Of a stretch of DNA of 8,028 bases, positions 1 through 5,744 are shown piece by piece. The first letter of the stretch is position 1. Each line of letters begins with the position of its first letter. Both the position numbers and the translations under genes were made by a program. This DNA comes from Bacteroidaceae bacterium (GTDB lineage Bacteria > Bacteroidota > Bacteroidia > Bacteroidales > Bacteroidaceae): NCBI GenBank assembly GCA_017466965.1, contig JAFTTD010000109.1:1-8028 (forward strand). The letters run 5' to 3'. The notes under the pieces were generated by a model that was not told where the DNA came from, searched no databases, and saw only the letters and a program-made list of their open reading frames with translations.

Positions 1-1
1 A

Positions 2-169
2 GATAAGTTCATAATTCTGAAAGTCAACAACCAGAGCATCAATAAAGTAGGCGACATTGAAACAGTATTCAGAATTGCACAAAACACAGACTACCAGACT
101 ATTTGGATCTGGGGAAAGACTCAATCAGGAAAGCCACAAAGCTTTGCAGTCAATCTTGCAGAAGAATAA
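2..169 (+). CDS. C-terminal fragment of a probable HtrA/Deg-family serine protease (PDZ domain)
   Basis: An open frame enters from the left edge and ends at TAA 167-169, giving 55 residues with no start inside the window. The fragment reads as the last part of a PDZ domain: the stretch FIILKVNNQSINKVGDIETV has the pattern seen in the second PDZ domain of Do/DegP-like periplasmic proteases (hydrophobic strand, K-V-N, then a helix starting near 'DIE'). It closes with a strand, a G-K turn and a final strand ending in EE. Members of this family degrade or chaperone misfolded envelope proteins; the catalytic domain would lie upstream and cannot be seen. Other PDZ proteins, such as C-terminal processing proteases, are possible. 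A hairpin terminator lies about 50 bases after the stop, so this is the last gene of its transcript. Confidence 0.68.
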   Translation, partial: DKFIILKVNNQSINKVGDIETVFRIAQNTDYQTIWIWGKTQSGKPQSFAVNLAEE

Positions 170-218
170 CAAACAAAATAGCCGAACAAAAAGCTAAGAA
201 CAAACATACACAAAAAGT

Positions 219-260
219 AAATGCAGCGCACACTTGCAACAGCAAGGGTGCGCTGCATTT
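219..260 (+). terminator. Strong hairpin terminator after the PDZ protease gene
   Basis: An 18-position stem (219-236 with 243-260) has one mismatch (A232/G247) and a 6-base loop. It is followed on the plus strand by ATTTATTTTA. The minus side also has a T-rich run (ACTTTTTG), so it may work in both directions. It separates the protease gene from the scaffold/GGGtGRT operon. The core arms GCAGCGCAC and GTGCGCTGC are nearly repeated in the terminator at 5753-5784. Confidence 0.85.
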
Positions 261-304
261 ATTTTACGGAAATATTCCAAAAGCCATTAAAAAAAACAAT
301 AATT

Positions 305-339
305 TTTGCAGTAATTACCGATTTCTTTTTTTAACTTTG
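305..339 (+). promoter_or_regulatory. Bacteroidota-type promoter for the scaffold/GGGtGRT operon
   Basis: TAACTTTG at 332-339 is a full match to the TAnnTTTG -7 consensus of the Bacteroidota primary sigma factor. A TTTG lies at 305-308, but the spacing of 23 bases is longer than the usual 19-21, so the -33 assignment is weak. The predicted leader is about 50 bases, very AT-rich, with an A-rich stretch and no Shine-Dalgarno before the ATG at 395. The block TTAACTTTGC is identical to the -7 region of the minus-strand synthase gene at 4858-4868. Confidence 0.6.
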
Positions 340-394
340 CGAAAGAATAATTTTACAAAACATTTTTATTCACTTTTTTAATATATAAAAGTAT

Positions 395-1096
395 ATGGTT
401 TATTCTAAAGAAGTACAGGGAATGTGCTGTGTAGCCAAAGGTCCTAACCACGGACCAGCTCCAATCCCTGAAGAGGGAAAGTGGGTACAGGCAAAAGAGA
501 TTAAGGACATCTCAGGTTTGACTCACGGAATTGGTTGGTGTGCTCCACAGCAGGGTGCCTGCAAGCTCACACTCAACGTTAAGGAAGGCGTTATCGAAGA
601 AGCTCTCGTAGAGACTATCGGTTGTTCAGGTATGACTCATTCAGCAGCTATGGCTTCTGAAATTCTTCCAGGAAAGACTATCCTTGAGGCTCTCAACACA
701 GACCTCGTTTGCGATGCTATCAACACAGCAATGCGCGAGCTCTTCCTCCAGATTGTTTACGGACGCACACAGTCTGCTTTCTCTGAAGGCGGTCTTATGA
801 TTGGTGCAGGTCTTGAAGACCTTGGAAAGGGACTCATCAGCCAGACAGGTACACTCTACGGCACAAAGGTTAAGGGTACTCGCTATCTTCAGCTCACAGA
901 AGGATACATCACAAAGATGTTCCTCGATGCAGACAACGAAGTTTGCGGTTACGAATTCGTTCACATGGGCAAGTTCATGGACGCAATAAAGAAGGGCGTT
1001 CCTGCAGACGAAGCTCTTAAGAGCGTAACTGGTACTTACGGCCGTACAAAACCAGAGCAGGGAATTGTTAAATCTATTGATCCACGTCACGAATAA
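395..1096 (+). CDS. NifU/IscU-like iron-sulfur cluster assembly scaffold protein paired with GGGtGRT
   Basis: A 233-residue protein recognised as the IscU-like (NifU N-terminal type) protein that accompanies GGGtGRT genes. Classical IscU builds [2Fe-2S]/[4Fe-4S] clusters in the cytoplasm on three cysteines; IscU is about 130 residues, so this one is much longer. The IscU-like core runs from about residue 40 to 140. KLTLNV at 57-62 matches the IscU strand, and TIGCSGMTHS (C77), followed by PGKTILEALNTD, matches the IscU region around the second cysteine. C49 and C56 flank the place of the first ligand cysteine but do not align exactly, and the usual Asp after it is absent. The third position lies in a stretch QSAFSEGG with no cysteine. 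An extra CC pair (C11, C12), C106 and C184 are present. The roughly 90-residue C-terminal part has no assignment I can make. The next gene begins 18 bases downstream, so the two are one operon. Codon use is strongly biased, as in highly expressed genes. Role in cluster assembly is inferred from homology only. Confidence 0.85.
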   Translation: MVYSKEVQGMCCVAKGPNHGPAPIPEEGKWVQAKEIKDISGLTHGIGWCAPQQGACKLTLNVKEGVIEEALVETIGCSGMTHSAAMASEILPGKTILEALNTDLVCDAINTAMRELFLQIVYGRTQSAFSEGGLMIGAGLEDLGKGLISQTGTLYGTKVKGTRYLQLTEGYITKMFLDADNEVCGYEFVHMGKFMDAIKKGVPADEALKSVTGTYGRTKPEQGIVKSIDPRHE

Positions 1097-1099
1097 TAT

Positions 1100-1105
1100 A
1101 GGAGG
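1100..1105 (+). promoter_or_regulatory. Perfect Shine-Dalgarno before the GGGtGRT gene
   Basis: AGGAGG sits 9 bases before the ATG at 1115, in the 18-base gap after the scaffold gene. The other genes in this window have A-rich leaders with no such motif. It fixes the start at 1115 and suggests efficient independent initiation on the second cistron. Confidence 0.75.
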
Positions 1106-1114
1106 AAGCAAATT

Positions 1115-2124
1115 ATGATAAGAGAAGTTAAATTCGAATCACAGGACCGTCGTATCAAGCAGATTCTCGCTGCATTGAACGAGGTAGGTATTTCTTCTAT
1201 TGAAGAGGCTAACGAAATTTGTGAAAAGGCTGGTCTCGACCCATACAAGACATGTGAGGAAACTCAGATGATTTGTTTCGAGAACGCTAAGTGGGCTTAT
1301 GTAGTAGGTTCAGCTATCGCTATCAAGAAAGGATGCAAGAACGCTGCAGATGCTGCTGAAGCTATCGGTCTCGGACTCCAGGCTTTCTGTATTCCAGGTT
1401 CAGTTGCTGACGACCGTCTCGTAGGTATCGGTCACGGTAACCTTGCAGCTCGTCTTCTCCGCGAGGAGACTCAGTGCTTCGCATTCCTTGCTGGTCACGA
1501 GTCTTTCGCTGCTGCTGAAGGAGCTATCAAGATTGCAGAAATGGCAAACAAAGTTCGTACTAACCCACTCCGTTGTATCCTCAACGGTCTCGGAAAGGAC
1601 GCAGCTATGATTATCAGCCGTATCAACGGTTTCACATACGTACAGACACAGTTCGACTACTTCACTGGCGAACTTAAGGTTGTTAAGGAAAAGGCATACT
1701 CTGACGGTCCACGCGCTAAGGTTAAGTGCTACGGTGCAGACGACGTACGCGAAGGTGTTGCAATCCTTGGAAGGAGAACGTTGACGTATCTATCACTGGT
1801 AACTCAACTAACCCTACACGCTTCCAGCACCCTGTAGCTGGTACATACAAGAAGGAGCGCGTACTTGCTGGTCAGCCATATTTCTCTGTTGCATCAGGTG
1901 GTGGTACAGGTCGTACACTTCACCCAGACAACATGGCTGCTGGTCCTGCTTCTTACGGTATGACAGACACACTCGGACGTATGCACTCTGACGCTCAGTT
2001 CGCAGGTTCTTCATCAGTTCCTGCTCACGTTGAAATGATGGGATTCCTCGGAATCGGTAACAACCCAATGGTAGGTTGTACAGTTGCTTGCGCCGTTAAC
2101 GTGGCTCTTGCACTCAACAAGTAA
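1115..2124 (+). pseudogene. GGGtGRT family protein (PF14057), split by an apparent 1-base deletion
   Basis: Two overlapping frames together give one protein of about 336 residues, near the usual full length of the GGGtGRT family. The first frame (1115-1768, 218 residues) reads to VAIL. The family sequence then continues in another frame from TGG at 1768: WKENVDVSITGNSTNP, then SGGGTGRT (name motif at about residues 262-268), TLGRMHSDAQF and AHVEMMGFLGIGNNPMVG, ending at TAA 2122-2124. Adding one T to the TT at 1767-1768 restores VAIL-W-KENVDV. Without it, the first frame would end at 1837 as a 240-residue product without the name motif. Both halves are well conserved and share the same codon bias, so I favour a sequencing or assembly error, or a very recent mutation. 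No slippery heptamer is visible for programmed -1 shifting. Function is unknown; the partner gene and many cysteines (C36, C47, C54, C74, C92, C121, C154, C205) hint at iron-sulfur or redox chemistry, which is inference. Confidence 0.88.
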
Positions 2125-2148
2125 TCTACTGATTTCAAACATATTAAT

Positions 2149-2187
2149 CAAGGGTCTTCTTTAACAGGAAGACCCTTGTTATTTTGT
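2149..2187 (+). terminator. Terminator of the scaffold/GGGtGRT operon
   Basis: A perfect 11-bp stem (2149-2159 with 2168-2178), extendable by one T-G wobble, encloses a short TTAACA loop and is followed by TTATTTTG. It begins 25 bases after the GGGtGRT stop. Confidence 0.9.
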
Positions 2188-2228
2188 ATCTATCCAACAT
2201 TCGTATTTTAACAAAAGAACTTCTGGGA

Positions 2229-2266
2229 TTTACAAGCCTTGTAAAGTCATTAATGGTAATAATGAC
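2229..2266. repeat. Two abutting perfect inverted repeats
   Basis: TTTACAAGCCTTGTAAA (2229-2245; 7-bp arms, 3-base centre) is directly followed by GTCATTA and TAATGAC arms (2246-2252 and 2260-2266) around a 7-base centre. They lie between the GGGtGRT terminator and the small membrane protein genes, roughly 110-150 bases before the start at 2377. They could be operator sites or a mobile intergenic repeat; nothing in the window decides this. Confidence 0.5.
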
Positions 2267-2376
2267 AGTCGGTAAGCAAAACCACATGGATTATATGACA
2301 AATGTGCCATATTTTCCTATTGTAACATTTTTGGTATAAAGATTGTTATTTCACTCTCAAAAAAAAACGAAAGTTT

Positions 2377-2640
2377 ATGACATACAAAAAGGTTTACAAA
2401 ATTGCATTAGGCATTTCACGAATGGCTTTGTTTGGACTCTTTTGCCATTTTTTATATTCCGTTTATGGAATAGGAGTTTTATTCATTTTTATAGGAATAG
2501 CATTAGCACTTGGCTTATTGTATTTATTAGTAATATGCATTGCTGCTGGATTGGAGAATAAGTTTGGTGAATTTGACCGATTTATGCGGAGAAAACCAAG
2601 GCTACTTTCACAAACTCAAAAATTATTGCCATGCAAATAG
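2377..2640 (+). CDS. Small membrane protein, unknown function
   Basis: An 87-residue protein I do not recognise. A basic N-terminus (TYKKVYK) precedes two hydrophobic segments, about residues 9-29 and 31-58, separated by a very short turn at Y30-G31, as in a helical hairpin. The tail, about residues 60-87, is charged (EFDRFMRRKPR) and probably cytoplasmic, so both ends are expected inside. The start at ATG 2377 is preceded by an A-rich leader with no Shine-Dalgarno, usual for this phylum. Its last 10 bases overlap the start of the next gene (ATG 2631), which suggests a two-gene unit with coupled translation. An alternative frame from 2343 to 2561 covers the same DNA but gives no sensible protein. 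Composition is more AT-rich than the preceding operon. Confidence 0.62.
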   Translation: MTYKKVYKIALGISRMALFGLFCHFLYSVYGIGVLFIFIGIALALGLLYLLVICIAAGLENKFGEFDRFMRRKPRLLSQTQKLLPCK

Positions 2641-3008
2641 TATCATCCATATTCCAAAAAGTTGCATGGGCATTATATAATGGAGCAACAGCCATTGGCA
2701 TAACCTACAATGAAATAAACATTATTGTCTATTACTTGCTAATACCGCTATCATGGACTATAATGTTTGATTGTTGGTTAGGTTCACCAATAACAAGTTT
2801 TGCACTTATCTTTATCTGGTTTGGTATAAAGATTGGAACTTGGGGAAGATTCCGTGAATGGAGTGATTGGGCTTTTATGCGTTCGGTAGATTTCCTTAAC
2901 TATTTTAACAGATTTGGCGGTAACTATGTGTTGAACTCCGTTGTGATATGTGTATTAGTGCCGATAATTATTTATGTTGGACTGTTTTTACTTTTGATGC
3001 AGAAATAA
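2631..3008 (+). CDS. Small integral membrane protein, unknown function
   Basis: A 125-residue protein with three likely membrane segments, about residues 30-48, 53-69 and 98-122. Between the second and third lies an aromatic and charged loop (WGRFREWSDWAFMRSVDFLN, about 71-90), then a NYFNRFGGNY-like stretch. That loop is the most distinctive part and probably the functional or interaction surface. The pattern resembles hypothetical proteins of Bacteroidales that I cannot tie to any known function. The start codon lies inside the end of the preceding gene (10-base overlap, different frame), so the two are likely co-translated and may form a complex. A terminator hairpin follows about 105 bases after the stop. 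Confidence 0.72.
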   Translation: MQIVSSIFQKVAWALYNGATAIGITYNEINIIVYYLLIPLSWTIMFDCWLGSPITSFALIFIWFGIKIGTWGRFREWSDWAFMRSVDFLNYFNRFGGNYVLNSVVICVLVPIIIYVGLFLLLMQK

Positions 3009-3112
3009 TCACTAACTTTACAAGAAACAGTAATGATAAGGTGAATTACTATCACTAATAAACCTTGTTATATATACAGAGAATACAGTATAAACAATTA
3101 CATAAAAACATA

Positions 3113-3150
3113 AAAGGTGGATGTATCTCAGTACGTCCACCTTTCTTTTG
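3113..3150. terminator. Bidirectional terminator between convergent genes
   Basis: A 13-bp stem (3113-3125 with 3132-3144, one T-G wobble) has a 6-base loop. The plus side is followed by CTTTTGTA. On the minus strand the stem is followed by TATGTTTTTATG, so it can also stop transcription of the acyltransferase gene. Confidence 0.85.
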
Positions 3151-3190
3151 TATTTACCACTCGCCACAAAAAAGAGTTGTTTCTGCAAAC

Positions 3191-3256
3191 AAACGCAGGC
3201 TCGTTTGCTTTTAAACGCAGGCTCATTTGTATTTAAACGAGGGCTCGTTTGAGAAT
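3191..3256. repeat. Three 22-bp tandem repeats of a palindromic motif
   Basis: Three units start at 3191, 3213 and 3235, each with the core AAACGmrGGCTCrTTTG followed by a variable 5-base A/T-rich spacer. Each core is itself an inverted repeat: CAAACG and CGTTTG at 3190-3195 and 3202-3207 in unit 1, AAACGA and TCGTTT in unit 3, and one arm mismatch (CATTTG) in unit 2. The spacing of exactly 22 bases is about two helical turns, so bound dimers would lie on one face. The array is about 55-120 bases after the stop of the minus-strand acyltransferase gene, in its 3' untranslated region. Confidence 0.75.
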
Positions 3257-3309
3257 ACAAGCATAAGCCTCACAAGAATTGTGCGCCAAAACCATCTGTT
3301 GAGAAATTA

Positions 3310-4830
3310 TCAAGCTTCAATCAGATTAAGCATCTTGATGGTTGCCTTTATGGCTGCTTCGGTCTGGTCGGCATCGAGTGCGCGAGTACGGTAGGTCTTG
3401 TCGTTGTATGTCCACAAGATGGAGGTCTGGACAAGGGCATCGGTGCGTCCACCAGGAGGAATGCTCACAGTATAGTTTGCAAGCCAAGGGAACGGACGCT
3501 GCAGGCGGTCGCTGTAGATATGACGAACAGCACGCACAAACGCATCGTACATTCCATCGCCCATGGCTGAATCTTCATATACTTCTCCATTGACTTCAAG
3601 CTTCACGCTTGCCATCGGCTTGAGCCCGTATGCTGTGCTGACCATATAGCTTAGCAGCTTAACCTTGTCTTCCGGCGCAGAATGTTTTATAACATCGCTC
3701 ACGATATATGGAAGGTCTTCCTGAGTAACGATCTGTTTCTTGTCGCCAAGTTCAATGATTCTGTCAGTAACTCGTCGTGTCTGTTCCGGCGTTAGCTCAA
3801 GTCCGAGTTCCTCAAGGTTTTTCAGGATGTTTGCCTTACCGCTGTTCTTACCAAGCGCATATTCACGCTTACGTCCAAAGCGTTCAGGCAGAAGTTCATT
3901 GCAATACAGATTCTTCTTGTTATCACCGTCAGCATGGACACCAGCCACTTGGGTGAACACGCTTTCGCCAATAATCGGCTTGTTAGGCGGTATGGCTATG
4001 CCGGAATAATTCTCAACAAGGCGGCTCGCCTCATTAAGTTTTCCTTCGTTTATATTGGTGCTGGCATTGAAATGGTCTTTCAGCAGTGCCTGCACACTTG
4101 AGAGCGGAGCGTTTCCGGCACGTTCACCAAGTCCGTTAATGGCTGTATGCACACCCTTGCATCCTCCCTGCACAGCTGCCATTACATTGGCTACAGCAAG
4201 GTCATAGTCGTTATGGGCATGAAAGTCAAAATGGAGCTGCGGAAAACCCATTGTCATCTGCTGCATGAAATTTGCCATAAGCAGCGGATTAAGCACTCCA
4301 AGAGTGTCTGGCAGCATGAAACGTCTGACACAGCTGTCCTTCAAGGCCTCTATGAATCTGAAAACATATTCGGGCGAATCCTTCATTCCGTTGCTCCAGT
4401 CCTCAAGATAAATGTTAACACCTATTCCAAGCTTTTCGGCATAATCCAATGAGCGCCTGATGTCAGCCACATGTTCTTCAAGCGTCTTTTTCAGCTGATA
4501 TTTGCAGTGGCGTTCAGACCCCTTGCACAGCAGATTAATGTTTTTGCAACCGCAATCGTTTATCCAATCGAGCGAAGTTGTGCCGTCAACAAATCCGAGC
4601 ACCTCCACCCTGTCGAGCTTGCCCACCATGTTTGCCCATCGGCAAATGTTTTTGACAGCCTCCTTCTCGCCCTCCGACACTCGTGCCGAAGCCACTTCAA
4701 TGCGATCAACATTAAGCTCCTGAAGCAGCATTTTTGCGATAACCAATTTCTCATGCGGAACGAAAGACACTCCGCTGGTCTGCTCACCATCTCTGAGAGT
4801 GGTGTCCATTATCTCTATATTTCTCTGCAT
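3310..4830 (-). CDS. 2-isopropylmalate/citramalate synthase family enzyme (DRE-TIM acyltransferase with LeuA regulatory domain)
   Basis: A 506-residue cytoplasmic enzyme that condenses acetyl-CoA with a 2-oxoacid, in leucine or isoleucine biosynthesis. The N-terminal TIM barrel (about 1-275) opens with the signature MDTTLRDGEQ (R13, D14, E16). It has the metal-binding HAHND (H204, H206, N207, D208) and the NGLGERAGNA motif (232-241). A linker carries GVHADGDNK (H299). The C-terminal part, about 385-506, matches the LeuA allosteric/dimer domain, with the GDGMYDAFVRAV helix start at 424-435. Length fits LeuA/CimA enzymes. The region around 105-150 (KYQLKKTLEEHVADIRRSL, YLEDWSNGMKDSPEYVF) departs from typical LeuA, where a S-A-E-D-A-like motif is expected, so the substrate is uncertain: 2-oxoisovalerate, pyruvate or another oxoacid. 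No leuB, leuC or leuD lies beside it. Start ATG at 4830 follows a promoter at 4860-4892. Confidence 0.9.
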   Translation of the reverse strand: MQRNIEIMDTTLRDGEQTSGVSFVPHEKLVIAKMLLQELNVDRIEVASARVSEGEKEAVKNICRWANMVGKLDRVEVLGFVDGTTSLDWINDCGCKNINLLCKGSERHCKYQLKKTLEEHVADIRRSLDYAEKLGIGVNIYLEDWSNGMKDSPEYVFRFIEALKDSCVRRFMLPDTLGVLNPLLMANFMQQMTMGFPQLHFDFHAHNDYDLAVANVMAAVQGGCKGVHTAINGLGERAGNAPLSSVQALLKDHFNASTNINEGKLNEASRLVENYSGIAIPPNKPIIGESVFTQVAGVHADGDNKKNLYCNELLPERFGRKREYALGKNSGKANILKNLEELGLELTPEQTRRVTDRIIELGDKKQIVTQEDLPYIVSDVIKHSAPEDKVKLLSYMVSTAYGLKPMASVKLEVNGEVYEDSAMGDGMYDAFVRAVRHIYSDRLQRPFPWLANYTVSIPPGGRTDALVQTSILWTYNDKTYRTRALDADQTEAAIKATIKMLNLIEA

Positions 4831-4859
4831 ACTTTTACCTTAAAAAAATAATCACTCTG

Positions 4860-4892
4860 CAAAGTTAAGTTTTTAATTCCGAAAAACACAAA
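4860..4892 (-). promoter_or_regulatory. Bacteroidota-type promoter for the acyltransferase gene
   Basis: On the minus strand TTTG (4892-4889) is followed after 21 bases by TAACTTTG (4867-4860), a full match to the consensus with acceptable spacing. The start codon is about 30 bases downstream of the -7 box, so the leader is short, with an AAGGTAAAAG stretch just before the ATG. Confidence 0.7.
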
Positions 4893-4909
4893 CAGACAAT
4901 ACTATTCGC

Positions 4910-4917
4910 TATATTTG
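4910..4917 (+). promoter_or_regulatory. -7 element of the HAD phosphatase promoter
   Basis: TATATTTG is a full match to the TAnnTTTG consensus on the plus strand, but no TTTG or TTG is visible 19-21 bases upstream. It lies about 60 bases before ATG 4977. Its expected -33 region overlaps the -33 box of the divergent acyltransferase promoter (4889-4892). Confidence 0.5.
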
Positions 4918-4976
4918 CATCACAAATTTATGTCGTGAAATAATAAATAAACGCATATCCGCAAAACAGAAAAAAA

Positions 4977-5642
4977 ATGAAAAAACTTGTCATATTCGAC
5001 CTTGACGGAACATTGGTAAACACCATTGCAGACTTGGCAGAAGCCACAAACTACGCATTGAGTCAACATGGACATCCAACATACCCCATCGACACCATAA
5101 GAGGATTTGTTGGCAACGGAATAAACAAACTATTGGAACGCTCCTTGCCCGAAAGTTTCAGAACAGAAGAACAAATCAGAGTATTAAGAAAAGATTTTAC
5201 AGAATACTACGACAAACACAACACCGATCTGACAGAGCCATACCCTCAAATTAAAGAAACACTGGAGTGGATTCAAAACAACAGTATAAGATTAGCCGTA
5301 GCCTCGAACAAATATCAAGAAGCAACAGAAAAGATAGTAAAGCATTACTTCCCGGATATTGAATTTCTAAGAATACTGGGACAAAGAAACAATATACCTA
5401 CAAAGCCTGACCCGACAATTGTAAACGAAATAGCGGAATACGCCAACATTGAAAAGAAAGACATTCTTTATGTTGGCGACTCCGGAGTAGATATGCAGAC
5501 AGCAATAAATGCAAAAGTAGAATACATAGGAGTCAGCTGGGGATTCAGGAGCAGAGAAGAACTGGAAAAATTCAGACCATTGGCAATAATTGACAGTGCA
5601 TGCCAACTGAAAGAAATACTGAGAACCACAAATGTCAAATAG
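4977..5642 (+). CDS. HAD-superfamily phosphatase, phosphoglycolate-phosphatase-like
   Basis: A 221-residue cytoplasmic hydrolase of the HAD-IA subgroup. Motif I is FDLDGTLVNT, with nucleophile D8 and D10 and T12. A helical cap follows, about residues 17-85. Motif II is VASNK (S110, N111); motif III contains KPDP (K143-P146); and motif IV is YVGDSGVDM (D168, D172), the pattern of Mg-dependent phosphatases. The GDS-V-D-M/T-x-A-N/A segment and overall length are typical of phosphoglycolate phosphatase and related enzymes such as pyrophosphatase PpaX and sugar-phosphate phosphatases, so the exact substrate is open. The gene starts at ATG 4977 after an A-rich run with no Shine-Dalgarno. Its codon use favours AAA, ATA and ACA, unlike the 395-2124 operon, consistent with modest expression. 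It is divergent from the acyltransferase gene and convergent with the GH43 gene, so it is probably monocistronic. Confidence 0.9.
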   Translation: MKKLVIFDLDGTLVNTIADLAEATNYALSQHGHPTYPIDTIRGFVGNGINKLLERSLPESFRTEEQIRVLRKDFTEYYDKHNTDLTEPYPQIKETLEWIQNNSIRLAVASNKYQEATEKIVKHYFPDIEFLRILGQRNNIPTKPDPTIVNEIAEYANIEKKDILYVGDSGVDMQTAINAKVEYIGVSWGFRSREELEKFRPLAIIDSACQLKEILRTTNVK

Positions 5643-5703
5643 CACATACACCACTGAAAATCAAACAATTCGGTATTATAAATCCATCACACTTATTTTC
5701 ATA

Positions 5704-5743
5704 ATAATCAGCACAGTGAAATGATTATAACAGCACAGTGAAA
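5704..5743. repeat. 13-base direct repeat with embedded inverted repeat
   Basis: CAGCACAGTGAAA occurs at 5709-5721 and again at 5731-5743, a period of 22 bases. The arms ATAATCA (5704-5710) and TGATTAT (5722-5728) form a perfect 7-bp inverted repeat around the first copy. The region lies just beyond the HAD stop, and the second copy abuts the A-rich tract beside the next terminator. Confidence 0.55.
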
Positions 5744-5744
5744 A

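Larger units (their letters stand above)
3009..3309. other. Convergent intergenic region between membrane protein pair and acyltransferase
   Basis: About 300 bases without a credible gene. It holds the bidirectional hairpin terminator (3113-3150) and the three-unit 22-bp repeat (3191-3256). The first 100 bases are AT-rich with nothing else I can assign. Confidence 0.7.

Noticed and set aside
103..381. Open frame of 92 codons at the left end
   Set aside because: It is out of frame with the PDZ fragment, crosses the terminator hairpin and the promoter, and has low-complexity content.
1760..1775. Programmed -1 ribosomal frameshifting in the GGGtGRT gene
   Set aside because: No X-XXY-YYZ slippery heptamer is present and no need for a short product is known, so an indel is the simpler reading.
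1726..2124. Second half of GGGtGRT as an independent gene
   Set aside because: Its first residues before W at 1768 do not match the family and there is no ribosome site. It is the out-of-frame continuation of the gene begun at 1115.
3191..3256. CRISPR array
   Set aside because: Repeat units are contiguous with only about 5 bases between cores, there are no unique spacers of 30 bases or so, and no cas genes are nearby.
3342..3593. Plus-strand frames inside the acyltransferase gene
   Set aside because: These and the others at 3740, 4147, 4471 and 4502 are antisense shadows of a well-conserved enzyme.
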